36,000 nt of DNA from an uncultured Pseudomonadota bacterium (GCA_903884105.1 CAISDJ010000117.1:1-36000); one strand, 5' to 3'. Shown: positions 1-7,564, numbered from the stretch's first letter. Translations and numbers: made by a program. Notes: generated from the sequence alone by a model not told the origin.

Positions 1-24
1 GGCCCGCGCCCTAAAATTAAGGCC

Positions 25-35
25 TTAACGTTAAC
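25..35. promoter_or_regulatory. TTAACG/TTAAC repeat upstream of first gene
   Basis: An AT-rich island in otherwise GC-rich DNA contains the palindrome TTAACGTTAA followed by C, about 65 bp before the first CDS. A related GTTAACG repeat stands upstream of the TonB-dependent receptor gene at 4674-4690. It may be an operator or part of a promoter. This is inferred from position and base composition only. The rest of bases 1-100 shows no gene. Confidence 0.25.
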
Positions 36-100
36 AAGTCGCGGCTGCCCGCGATTCCATCGACATTGCTGCGGGCCGACCGATCATCCTTAAGCTCTCC

Positions 101-1279
101 ATGCGTATCCGATTTTCCTTTCGCCGGGCCCTGAACGTTGCGACGCTGCTCTGCTCGTTGGCGGCAGCCATTCCGGGCGCGCAGGCGCAGGACTTCCTCG
201 CGCCCCTGGATGAGCAGCTGGACGCCATGCGCCTGCGCATTGAATCCGCCGAGCAAGCAGGGCGCCCCCTCGACGTGCTCGCGGCCCTCGACTACTACCG
301 CGTGACCACCTTGCCGGAACGCCGCATTCCGGCGACGGATCTGCTTGCCGAAGCGCACGCAGCAGCGGAGACGGAGGATCCTCGCAGGGCGCTCAGGGCG
401 ATGAATGCCTTTCTGCAGAAGGCGCCCGCCGACGACGAACGGCGGCCGGCTGCGCTGGCACTGCTGCCTGAGTATCAGCAGAAGTCGGATCTCGCCGAAG
501 CCGCCGCAGTAGCCGATCGGAAGAAGGATGACTTGCGTCGTGAGCAGGCAGTCCAGCAGCACAAGCCCCCGGCAGTGATCGTTCAGCTCGTCGACGACAT
601 GGTGCGGATTCCCGGTGGTGTATTCCTGATGGGCAGCCAGTCGCGGCTCAGGGCCGACACCGACGAGAAGCCGATCCACACCGTGCGCATCAATCCGTTT
701 CGCCTCTCCAAGTACGAAGTGACGTATGAGCAATACGATTTGTTCGCGCGCGCTACCCGACGCACATTGCCCCAGGACGGTGGCTATGGCCGCGGCAGGA
801 ACCCGGCCGGCAACGTCAGCTGGGACGATGCCAAAGCCTTTATTGAATGGCTGCGGCAGACCACCGGTCTCTCGTTCCGGCTCCCGTCGGAGGCAGAGTG
901 GGAGTACGTTGCCCGCTCCGGTTCGAAGGACGATTTTCCGTGGGGCGATACCTTCGATGTGGACCTTGCGAACGGGCCGGACATCAGTGGCAAGGACCAG
1001 TGGATCGGGCCGTCGCCGGTCGGTAGCTTCCGTGCGAATGCCTTCGGCGTTCATGACATGATCGGCAACGTCTGGGAATGGGTGCAGGACTGCTATCGGG
1101 GAGACTACGTAGGCGCGCCCTTCGATGGCTCTGCAGACGACCGTGACGGCTGCACCAACCGCATCTTCCGTGGCGGGTCCTTCTACAGCTTCACGAAGTA
1201 CATGCGGGTTTCGTATCGGGCCGCGGATGGTTCGACCAAGGGCAACATCACGATCGGCTTTCGCCTGGCCGAGGACTGA
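101..1279 (+). CDS. Exported SUMF1/FGE-fold domain protein without FGE catalytic cysteines
   Basis: The 392-aa product starts with a signal peptide (residues 1 to about 29, basic then hydrophobic, ending AQA), so it is probably periplasmic. Residues 30-165 are Ala- and Leu-rich and helical, resembling TPR-type repeats. From about residue 168 (VRIPGGVFLMGS) to the C-terminus it is a formylglycine-generating-enzyme/sulfatase-modifying fold, with the family landmarks KYEVTYEQY, LPSEAEWEY, GNVWEWVQD and RGGSF, and a final GFRLAED. True FGEs carry two cysteines in the segment after RGGS. Here it reads GGSFYSFTKYM, with Ser and Met in those places, so sulfatase-type Cys oxidation is not expected. 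Many bacterial members of this fold act as binding or structural domains. The ATG at 101 is chosen because it gives a complete signal peptide, although no strong Shine-Dalgarno sequence precedes it. The role is unknown. Confidence 0.88.
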   Translation: MRIRFSFRRALNVATLLCSLAAAIPGAQAQDFLAPLDEQLDAMRLRIESAEQAGRPLDVLAALDYYRVTTLPERRIPATDLLAEAHAAAETEDPRRALRAMNAFLQKAPADDERRPAALALLPEYQQKSDLAEAAAVADRKKDDLRREQAVQQHKPPAVIVQLVDDMVRIPGGVFLMGSQSRLRADTDEKPIHTVRINPFRLSKYEVTYEQYDLFARATRRTLPQDGGYGRGRNPAGNVSWDDAKAFIEWLRQTTGLSFRLPSEAEWEYVARSGSKDDFPWGDTFDVDLANGPDISGKDQWIGPSPVGSFRANAFGVHDMIGNVWEWVQDCYRGDYVGAPFDGSADDRDGCTNRIFRGGSFYSFTKYMRVSYRAADGSTKGNITIGFRLAED

Positions 1280-1307
1280 GCCTGAACCCAAGGCGAGACG
1301 CATCGAT

Positions 1308-1336
1308 TTCTGAATCGTCGGGGAAACCTCTATAGT
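1308..1336 (+). promoter_or_regulatory. Possible dmeF promoter giving a leaderless mRNA
   Basis: TATAGT at 1331-1336 is a good -10 element. A weak -35 (TTCTGA, 1308-1313) lies 17 bp upstream. Transcription would begin close to the A of the dmeF ATG at 1343, and no Shine-Dalgarno sequence is visible before that ATG. This is an inference from spacing. Confidence 0.35.
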
Positions 1337-1342
1337 CTGATC

Positions 1343-2332
1343 ATGACCACTGCGCATCGCAATGCCGCCCCTTACAACCGCTGCGGCCGGGCTTTCCTCG
1401 GCACGCGCCATGAGCGCAATGAACAGCGCACCTGGTGGGTCGTGTGGCTGACGGCAGCCATGATGGTGGGCGAAATTCTCGGCGGCACGCTGTATGGGTC
1501 CATGGCGCTCGTCGCCGACGGCTGGCACATGGCAACGCATGCTGCTGCCCTGACCGTCGCCGCACTGGCCTATAGTTACGCGCGCAAGCACCGCGATGAT
1601 CCCCGCTTTGCATTCGGCACGGGCAAGGTGGGCGAGCTGGCTGGCTTCGCGAGTGCGGTGACGCTTGGCATTGTGGCGCTCCTGATCGCCTGGGAGTCGC
1701 TCTTGCGGCTGGTGAATCCGCACGTGATCCACTTCGAGCAGGCGATTGCGATCGCCGTCATCGGATTGATCGTCAACCTCGTGAGCGCCAGGCTGTTGCA
1801 TGACGATCATGCGCACTTTCATGAGGATGAGCGTGATCATGGCGACCACGAACATGACCATGACCATGACCATGACCATGGGCACACTCCCAAGCACGAG
1901 CGCGCGCATGCCGGCGACAGCAACATGCATGCGGCGTATCTGCATGTCCTCGCCGATGCCGTGACTTCGGTGCTTGCGATTGTCGGCCTTCTGGCCGGGC
2001 GCCTGTATGGCTGGCTCTGGCTCGATCCGGCAATAGGAATCGTGGGGGCGCTGGTGATTTCGTATTGGTCATGGAACCTGATCCGCACGGCAGCGAAATC
2101 GTTGCTCGACGCGTCGACCAACCAGAACCTGCTGGCAGCCATCACCGCACGCATTGAGAATTCCGCGGAAACCATCACGGACCTGCATCTGTGGCGTGTG
2201 GGCCCCGGGCACAGTGCCTTGATCGTGTCGCTGTCGAGTGACCACCCAGCCTCGCCCGATGTCTACAAGGCGCGACTCAAGGGGCTGCGCGGCCTCAGTC
2301 ACGTGACCATCGAAGTCAATGCCCGCTCCTGA
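1343..2332 (+). CDS. dmeF: CDF-family Co/Ni efflux transporter DmeF-like
   Basis: The 329-aa inner-membrane protein belongs to the cation diffusion facilitator family, which exports divalent metals in exchange for protons. The N-terminal signature of the DmeF subgroup is clear: FLGTRHERNEQRTW, then LTAAMMVGEI, then ALVADGWHMATHA, which carries the metal-site Asp and His residues of TM2. The cytosolic loop at about residues 155-185 is very His/Asp-rich (EHDHDHDHDHGH), and the HVLADAVTS motif of TM5 supplies the paired H-x3-D. A short cytosolic C-terminal domain ends with HVTIEVNARS. The family exports cobalt and nickel in studied species; substrate choice here is inferred. The 3' end overlaps the DUF1289 gene by 14 nt. 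No CsoR/RcnR-type repressor gene (DmeR) is seen beside it. Confidence 0.93.
   Translation: MTTAHRNAAPYNRCGRAFLGTRHERNEQRTWWVVWLTAAMMVGEILGGTLYGSMALVADGWHMATHAAALTVAALAYSYARKHRDDPRFAFGTGKVGELAGFASAVTLGIVALLIAWESLLRLVNPHVIHFEQAIAIAVIGLIVNLVSARLLHDDHAHFHEDERDHGDHEHDHDHDHDHGHTPKHERAHAGDSNMHAAYLHVLADAVTSVLAIVGLLAGRLYGWLWLDPAIGIVGALVISYWSWNLIRTAAKSLLDASTNQNLLAAITARIENSAETITDLHLWRVGPGHSALIVSLSSDHPASPDVYKARLKGLRGLSHVTIEVNARS
1853..1876 (+). repeat. Hexanucleotide repeat (CATGAC)x4 inside dmeF
   Basis: Four perfect tandem copies of CATGAC lie in frame and encode alternating His-Asp residues of the metal-binding loop. Gain or loss of a unit would lengthen or shorten the His/Asp loop without a frameshift. 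Confidence 0.8.
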
Positions 2333-2522
2333 TGCATATGTAGCCTCGCCATGTGTGCGCAAGTGCTGCCTGGATGATGACGACGTCTGCCTGGGATGTG
2401 GGCGTTCGATCAACGAAATAATGAGCTGGAATACGGCGACTGCGGCTGAACGCCTCGACATTATTGCCAGGTCAAGAACGCGTGTGCAGAACCGGCGTGA
2501 GCCTTTTGGCGACGCGCCGTGA
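2319..2522 (+). CDS. DUF1289 family small Cys-rich protein
   Basis: The 67-aa protein fits the DUF1289 family. It has SPCVRKCCLDDDDVCLGCGR, with four spaced cysteines suggesting a small metal site, followed by the family's conserved EIMSW segment and a helical tail. The ATG lies inside the end of dmeF (14-nt overlap), and its stop codon overlaps the GTG of the next gene, so the three genes are likely translated from one message. The biochemical role of the family is not established. Fusions or adjacency of DUF1289 with RNA-related enzymes, as here with a pseudouridine synthase, are only suggestive. Confidence 0.85.
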   Translation: MPAPDAYVASPCVRKCCLDDDDVCLGCGRSINEIMSWNTATAAERLDIIARSRTRVQNRREPFGDAP

Positions 2523-3484
2523 CTTGCCGTGCCAGGGCAAGCTGCGGGTCGCACGGCCCGGTCGGCCAGCTTCCGAGTGAGACGCGCAAGCGACGTCCAC
2601 CTGTCCTTGACGGTCTGGCAGCCAGCACGCTGCAACTGCCGCAGGGATCGTGGCCAACCATCCTCGATTGCCTTGTCAGCCATTTCGCCCATGTGTCTCG
2701 TGAGCAATGGGTGTCGCGCATGGAGCGTGGCACGGTGATTGATGAGAGGGGTCGACGAGTTACACCGTCTACGGCGTTCTTCCCGGGCGCGCGAATCCAC
2801 TACTACAGGGAAGTACCGGCCGAAACTCCGATCCCTTTCAGTGAACGTATTCTCCATGTGGACGACCACTTGCTCGTGGCGGACAAGCCACACTTCCTCC
2901 CCGTTGCGCCGGTGGGGCAGTACGTGCGCGAGACGCTGCTTGCCCGATTGATCAGACTGACTGGCAATCCTGATCTTGTGCCGCTGCATCGCATCGATCG
3001 AGGAACTGCAGGACTCGTCGCCTTCTCCGTCAATCCATCGTCGCGAGCGGCGTATCAATCCCTGTTCCGCGAGCAAAAGATGCAAAAGCGATATGTCGCG
3101 CTGGCGGGCGCGCTGCCTGCCTTCGAGTTCCCGCACATCCGTGCGACACGAATCGTCAGAGGTGAGCCTTTCATCCGCAGCACCGAGGTCCCCGGGGTTC
3201 CCAATTCGGAAACGCGTATCGAGGTTGAGGAGCGCTCAGGGTCTGTGTGGCGCTATGCCCTGTATCCGGTCACGGGCAAGAAGCACCAGCTGCGGGTTCA
3301 CCTCTGCGCCCTGGGTGCGCCGATCCTCAACGATGAGCTCTACCCCGAGGTGGCGCTGCACGCGGCGGACGACTTCTCCCGCCCGCTGCAGCTCCTGGCC
3401 CAGCAACTGGGGTTCCTGGATCCGATGACCCGTGACCTGCGCAGTTTCACCAGCCGGTTCGAACTCCGGGATGAAGTTCGCTAG
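2519..3484 (+). CDS. RluA-family RNA pseudouridine synthase
   Basis: The 321-aa protein isomerises uridine to pseudouridine in an RNA substrate that cannot be assigned from sequence. Residues 30-110 form an N-terminal segment with WPTILDCL and a WVSRMERGTV region resembling the S4-like start of these enzymes. The catalytic domain begins near ILHVDDHLLVADKPHFLPV. Motif II is HRIDRGTAGLV, with the catalytic Asp at about residue 160 (R-I-D instead of the more common R-L-D). KRYVAL and GKKHQLRVHL complete the fold. The GTG start overlaps the preceding TGA (GTGA), implying translational coupling. A later start is possible, because the first 25 residues look unlike the family. Confidence 0.9.
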   Translation: MTCRARASCGSHGPVGQLPSETRKRRPPVLDGLAASTLQLPQGSWPTILDCLVSHFAHVSREQWVSRMERGTVIDERGRRVTPSTAFFPGARIHYYREVPAETPIPFSERILHVDDHLLVADKPHFLPVAPVGQYVRETLLARLIRLTGNPDLVPLHRIDRGTAGLVAFSVNPSSRAAYQSLFREQKMQKRYVALAGALPAFEFPHIRATRIVRGEPFIRSTEVPGVPNSETRIEVEERSGSVWRYALYPVTGKKHQLRVHLCALGAPILNDELYPEVALHAADDFSRPLQLLAQQLGFLDPMTRDLRSFTSRFELRDEVR

Positions 3485-3594
3485 CTTTTCGGCCGTCTTT
3501 GTCAGCCGTCGCAGGGTGATCCGGGAAGCTGGATCCGGGTGGAGCCCGTAAACCGTGATCCCGGTCCGCTGAGCCGACATAACCCGCCACTAAG

Positions 3595-4023
3595 ATGGGT
3601 CCAATGCGATCGAGTGGACTTTTGGGATACGGCGATCCGATGGCTGCGCAATTGACACAGGACATTCTGGCAAGCGAACCCGCCGAACAGGCAGGGACGG
3701 CGCTTGCCTTGGAGAAGCAGCGTCGCCCGCTCCCCATAGAGCGGCTGCGCTACGACGTGCCGGACCTGACGTTGGCCCTGCAGCAACTGCTTGACGTAGG
3801 TCCCGGCGAAAACCCCGAGGCCCTGCTGCGCCTCACCAGCCTCATTGCCAGGCTGAAAAAGGCATTGCCCGAAAGCCACTTCCGTGACGACAAGCTGCGT
3901 GACCTCGCGACCGATTTCGCGCTGTGGTTCAGCCGGGCACCCCGGCTCAAGTTCGACTACAACGACGAAGCCCTGCGCTCCATGCTGCAGGTTGATATCC
4001 ATCGCTTGAGCGCTGCGGGCTGA
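3595..4023 (+). CDS. Hypothetical 142-aa protein
   Basis: I do not recognise this protein. It is soluble and predicted mostly helical, with no signal peptide, membrane segment or Cys/His cluster. The centre (PDLTLALQQLLDV, then PEALLRLTSLIARLKKAL) and the acidic/basic C-terminal part (FRDDKLRDLATDFALWF) look like amphipathic helices. Codon third positions are strongly GC-biased in this frame, as in its neighbours, which supports a real gene. The start is uncertain: ATG codons at 3595, 3604 and 3640 are in frame, and the last gives a cleaner N-terminus (MAAQLTQDI) with a GGGA upstream. It is separated by 110 nt from the pseudouridine synthase and 178 nt from the next gene, so it is probably its own unit. 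Confidence 0.65.
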   Translation: MGPMRSSGLLGYGDPMAAQLTQDILASEPAEQAGTALALEKQRRPLPIERLRYDVPDLTLALQQLLDVGPGENPEALLRLTSLIARLKKALPESHFRDDKLRDLATDFALWFSRAPRLKFDYNDEALRSMLQVDIHRLSAAG

Positions 4024-4201
4024 CCGCGACGCTGCGACGCTAGCCGTCGTCCTGCCACATCGGGCAGTCCGGCCACCAGAACTCGAGTAGCAAGCCACGC
4101 GGACCCCTGTCCGGGGTACCCCTTATTCTCTGTGTCCGGCAAGCAAGCCTAGGATGGCCAATCTGTTGCTTTGCCTTGAATCCGAACGTGGAGTACGCGA
4201 G

Positions 4202-4597
4202 ATGAACCGTAAGCGTGTGATCAGGATCCTGATTGCAGTGGCCGTGACGGGCGTCGCTCTGCTCCCGGTTCTGCCTGCACTGGCCCATCATTCCTATGCA
4301 ATGTTCGATGAAGAGAAGACCGTGAATCTGGAAGGTAGAGTGAAAGAATGGCAGTTCACCAACCCGCATGCCTGGCTGGTCATCACGGTGGAGGTGAATG
4401 GCAAGAGCGACGATTGGGCGATTGAAGGGCCCACTACGAACGGCCTGCAGCCGCGCAGCTGGAGTCGGAGCACATTCAAGCCCGGCGACAGGATCAAGGT
4501 CGAGATCAATCCTCTGCGCGACGGCCGCAAGGGCGGCGCGTTCCTCAAGGCCACGCTGCCAGATGGCACGATCCTGACAGATTCGCATGCCCGTTGA
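4202..4597 (+). CDS. DUF6152 family exported protein
   Basis: The 131-aa product has a typical signal peptide (MNRKR, hydrophobic core, LPALA) followed directly by HHSYAMFD, the diagnostic mature N-terminus of the DUF6152 family. Then come VNLEGRVKEWQFTNPHAWL and PGDRIKVEINPLRDGRKGG, giving a small beta-barrel-like domain. The paired histidines at the mature N-terminus and NPHAW suggest metal or ligand binding in the periplasm, but this is inference. The ATG at 4202 is preferred over the in-frame ATG at 4154 because GGAG lies 8 nt upstream and the signal peptide starts there. Family members often occur near TonB-dependent receptors, as here. Confidence 0.85.
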   Translation: MNRKRVIRILIAVAVTGVALLPVLPALAHHSYAMFDEEKTVNLEGRVKEWQFTNPHAWLVITVEVNGKSDDWAIEGPTTNGLQPRSWSRSTFKPGDRIKVEINPLRDGRKGGAFLKATLPDGTILTDSHAR

Positions 4598-4673
4598 GAT
4601 TGCCGCCTTTCTCGATAGGTGCCCTGTTCTCTTCACCGTCTTGCCAATGCTTACCGCCCTATGCGAGCCGTTC

Positions 4674-4690
4674 GTTAACGTTAGTTAACG
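4674..4690. promoter_or_regulatory. Paired GTTAACG direct repeats upstream of TonB receptor
   Basis: Two GTTAACG copies begin at 4674 and 4684, exactly 10 bp or one helical turn apart, in the 168-bp gap before the receptor gene. A weak promoter overlaps them (TTAGTT at 4681-4686, 16-bp spacer, TAATTT at 4703-4708). The arrangement fits a regulator binding one face of the DNA. It does not match a classic Fur box. Confidence 0.35.
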
Positions 4691-4765
4691 CAACAAGAAC
4701 AGTAATTTACCGGACAATCGCGGATGCCTGACCCATTATCCGCGCCCGTTCGTGTTCTATGAGAA

Positions 4766-6874
4766 ATGGTGCAGGTCCCCCTCATGAAGATGCTTTGTTC
4801 GCCGCCTGTTTCCCGGGTCTGTCGCCCTCGTCGTTGGTCCCTTTCCACGGGGGTCGGGCTGATATTGTGCGTTGCGGCGGGCGTCCATTTGCCGCGACTG
4901 GCGCATGCGCAGGCCACAGCCGCCACCACCGCACCCGTTGCCCCCGAAGCCCAGGCTGTTATTGATGAGATCCAGGAGATCGTCGTCTTCGGGCGGGCCG
5001 AAAAGCTGATCGGTACCGCAGATACGGCCAGCGAGGGTGCCGTCGGGGGCGCTGACCTGTCCGTTCGACCCCTGCTGCGGGTTGCTGAACTGCTGGAAGT
5101 TGTGCCGGGCCTGATTGCCGCCCAGCATTCCGGCAGCGGCAAGGCCAACCAGTACTTCCTGCGCGGCTTCAATCTCGATCACGGCACCGATTTCACTACC
5201 TATGTGGACGGCGTCCCTTGGAATCTGCGGACCCATGGCCATGGTCAGGGATACTTGGATATCAATGGGCTGATTCCCGATACCGTCGAGCGTATCGAGT
5301 ACAGGAAGGGCACGTATCGAGCCGATGTCGGCGATTTTTCCATGGCAGGGGCCTCCTTCATTTCGACGGTCGACCGGTTGGATCGTCCCTTCACGGCGGT
5401 TGAAACCGGCCAGTATGGTTACCGACGAGTCGCAGGCGGTGGCACCACCAGCTTTGGCGGTGGTGACCTGACGGGTGTTGCCCAGTTGAAGGCCTATGAC
5501 GGACCCTGGCAATTGCCTGAGGATCTCAGGCACCTCTCGCTGTGGGGAAAGTACAGCAGACCCACGGAATTCGGCATGCTCAAGCTGACGCTGTCGACGT
5601 ATCACGCAACCTGGTATCCCAGCGAGCAGATCCCGGAGCGGGCCATTGGGACGTCGGTCTGCGCGGGTGCCTTCTGTTCCCTCGATCCGACGGCGCGCGG
5701 CGAAACGCTGCGGTACATCGCCTCGGCCCAGCTCGATGGCGATGTCTGGAAGGCCTCGGCCTATGGCCAGTTCTACGACTGGAGGATGTCGTCGAATCCC
5801 ACCTACGACTACCAGATCGACCAGTTCGACAAGCGCTGGACGGTGGGTGGCCGCGTGCAACGCACGCTGATAGATGACTCGAAACTCACTTTCAGCGTTG
5901 GTACGGAAGTGAGATATGACGATATCGGCAGCGTCGGCGTAGATCACACCGAAGGCGGCAGGTTCGTCGAAAACATCGGCAAGAATGCCGTACGCGAAGG
6001 ATCGATCGGCGTATTCGGTGAAGCGACGTGGACTCCCATCGAGGACCTGCGTGTCTTTGCCGGCCTGCGAGGTGACCATTACACCTTCAATGTCGAAGCA
6101 CTGACGCAGAGCAGCTATGCCGGAAACAAAAGCGACGGAGCTCTCAGTCCGAAGGTGGGCCTCGCCTATGCCGTCAACAGGCAGTTCGAGCTCTATGCCA
6201 ACTGGGGCAAAGGCTTCCACTCCAACGATGCCCGCGGCGTCGTGAATACCGCCGAGCCCATTCCAGGGCTGTCGCAGGGCACCGGCTATGAAGGCGGGGC
6301 CCGTTATGAAGTGGGTCCCCTCAAGCTGACAGCTGCCTACTGGTGGCTTAATCTCGACAGCGAACTGAAGTTCGTCGGCGACTCGAATTCCGTCGAACCT
6401 TCTTCCGGCACGAAGCGTGAAGGGTACGAGCTGACTGCCTTCTGGAGGCCGATCTCATGGCTCGCTATCGACGCCGTCTACACGGGCAGTCACGCGCGGT
6501 TCGTCGACAACCCGGAAGGGCCCTATGTCGATGGGTCCGTGGAGAGTGCCGGCGAGCTTGGTTTTACCGCCGTGAGGGAGCGCTGGGAGGCGAGCGCACG
6601 ACTGCGATATCTCGGTGAGTACCCGCTGCTGGCAGACAATTCGCAACGCTCCGCGGCCGAGACGATGCTGAATCTGCGGGTTGCGTACCGGCCTGCGCCC
6701 TTCATGATCTACGGCGAGGTCATCAACGTGTTGGATCATGACGGCAAGGACATCGTGTACTGGTACGAGTCGAACATCGCCGGACTCGACCCGCCTGGTG
6801 TGTCCGTCGAAGGCCGAATGAGCCGGGTAGAAGAGCCGCGGACGCTGCGGTTCGGCATCAAGTACGACTTCTAG
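4766..6874 (+). CDS. TonB-dependent outer-membrane receptor
   Basis: The 702-aa protein is a ligand-gated outer-membrane channel energised by TonB. A signal peptide ends near residue 48 (RLAHA). A TonB-box-like EIVVFG follows, then the plug domain (LLEVVPGLIAAQHSG, and FLRGFNLDHGTDF followed by YVDGVPWNLRTHGHGQGY). The rest is a 22-strand-type barrel rich in Tyr, Gly and Asp, ending in the signature LRFGIKYDF with terminal Phe. The His-rich THGHGQGYLDIN segment of the plug is shared with a subgroup of receptors whose ligand is not known to me. The nearby PepSY, DUF3649 and DUF3325 genes point to iron or another metallophore. The start may instead be the ATG at 4784. Confidence 0.93.
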   Translation: MVQVPLMKMLCSPPVSRVCRPRRWSLSTGVGLILCVAAGVHLPRLAHAQATAATTAPVAPEAQAVIDEIQEIVVFGRAEKLIGTADTASEGAVGGADLSVRPLLRVAELLEVVPGLIAAQHSGSGKANQYFLRGFNLDHGTDFTTYVDGVPWNLRTHGHGQGYLDINGLIPDTVERIEYRKGTYRADVGDFSMAGASFISTVDRLDRPFTAVETGQYGYRRVAGGGTTSFGGGDLTGVAQLKAYDGPWQLPEDLRHLSLWGKYSRPTEFGMLKLTLSTYHATWYPSEQIPERAIGTSVCAGAFCSLDPTARGETLRYIASAQLDGDVWKASAYGQFYDWRMSSNPTYDYQIDQFDKRWTVGGRVQRTLIDDSKLTFSVGTEVRYDDIGSVGVDHTEGGRFVENIGKNAVREGSIGVFGEATWTPIEDLRVFAGLRGDHYTFNVEALTQSSYAGNKSDGALSPKVGLAYAVNRQFELYANWGKGFHSNDARGVVNTAEPIPGLSQGTGYEGGARYEVGPLKLTAAYWWLNLDSELKFVGDSNSVEPSSGTKREGYELTAFWRPISWLAIDAVYTGSHARFVDNPEGPYVDGSVESAGELGFTAVRERWEASARLRYLGEYPLLADNSQRSAAETMLNLRVAYRPAPFMIYGEVINVLDHDGKDIVYWYESNIAGLDPPGVSVEGRMSRVEEPRTLRFGIKYDF

Positions 6875-6891
6875 CGGAACCCGAGGTCCAA

Positions 6892-6912
6892 CAGCGGGGC
6901 GACGCCCCGCTG
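6892..6912 (+). terminator. Hairpin after TonB receptor
   Basis: A perfect 9-bp stem (CAGCGGGGC / GCCCCGCTG) with a 3-nt loop starts 17 nt after the receptor stop and just before the 3' end of the convergent macro-domain gene. No T-tract follows, so it may act as a bidirectional transcript-end structure rather than a classic intrinsic terminator. Confidence 0.55.
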
Positions 6913-6927
6913 CATTCGGCGGATGGA

Positions 6928-7416
6928 CTACGCAGCTTCCTTGGCCGCTACGCCCGCGTGATAGGTCGAGTAAACAAACACCTTCGTCGAAAGCTGGCCG
7001 AGATGCTGCTGCACCAGCGGCTTCACGTCGTTCCAGTCAAGGCCGCCCACGCCGGTCGCGAGCCGCGGTAGCGCGAGGCCGCTCCACTTCTCGGCAACTG
7101 CAAGCTGACCCAACGCCTTCAAAGCGTGGCCTACGTGCTTGATCGATGCCGGGCCAGGGCGCCCGCCTGCCGTTGCCGCCGGTGACTGCGTGAACAGGTT
7201 CACGATCACTTTGCCGTCTGCGCCCATCCATGCCCAGATGCCACCGGACTCCGGACTTTGCGTCTTCTCGTAGTGGCGAAAGTCCTTGTACATCGCTGGC
7301 CACTTCTCGCGCAGGGCAAGAGCAAGCCCCTGATGAAAGTCGTCATTGGGGCTGATGCCGTGGGCGATGACCCCGGCCGTCGACAACAGGATGTCGCCGC
7401 TTACTTCATGAATCAC
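6928..7416 (-). CDS. Macro domain protein, TARG1/DarG-like ADP-ribose binding
   Basis: The 162-aa protein is a single macro domain, which binds or hydrolyses ADP-ribose adducts. Its landmarks are the N-terminal VIHEVSGDILL, AHGISPNDDFHQGLALAL, VNLFTQSP, SIKHVGHALKAL and LALPRLATGVGGLDW followed by VKPLVQQHL. The G-x-GGLDW ending is the type seen in the TARG1/DarG branch. The start is the GTG at 7416, not the longer open frame, because AGGAG lies 7 nt upstream and the homologous region starts there. DarG antitoxins normally pair with a DarT toxin; none is seen here, so this is a stand-alone enzyme, for example an ADP-ribose-1''-phosphate or ADP-ribosyl hydrolase. It points against its iron-related neighbours. 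Confidence 0.88.
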   Translation of the reverse strand: MIHEVSGDILLSTAGVIAHGISPNDDFHQGLALALREKWPAMYKDFRHYEKTQSPESGGIWAWMGADGKVIVNLFTQSPAATAGGRPGPASIKHVGHALKALGQLAVAEKWSGLALPRLATGVGGLDWNDVKPLVQQHLGQLSTKVFVYSTYHAGVAAKEAA

Positions 7417-7556
7417 GCTGGTTCTCCTTGGCCTGTGTCTGCCTCTGATTAGACTCGTGGCCATGGCAGCGCAACATACGTAGAAGATGCAGCGGGCTGA
7501 GGGCGAGAGGGCCGGCCGGCCCGCAGTCCCGGACACCGGACAACGACCCATCGGCC

Positions 7557-7562
7557 TATAAT
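7557..7562 (+). promoter_or_regulatory. Consensus -10 hexamer just before the DUF3649 gene
   Basis: A perfect TATAAT ends 2 nt before the ATG at 7565 and 8 nt before the in-frame ATG at 7571. If used, transcription would start at about 7569 and the message would be nearly leaderless from 7571. No good -35 element is visible 16-18 bp upstream, so the call is weak. Confidence 0.3.
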
Positions 7563-7564
7563 CC

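Noticed and set aside
17-1945. A 642-codon open frame on the minus strand
   Set aside because: It is antisense to the SUMF1-fold and dmeF genes, whose products have clear family motifs; its translation is low-complexity and matches no family. Long antisense frames are common in GC-rich DNA.
2069-3136. A 355-codon minus-strand frame over the DUF1289/pseudouridine synthase genes
   Set aside because: No motifs, and both plus-strand genes are well supported.
4757-6220. A 487-codon minus-strand frame opposite the TonB receptor
   Set aside because: The plus strand encodes a full receptor with signal peptide, plug and terminal Phe; the antisense product has no recognisable domain.
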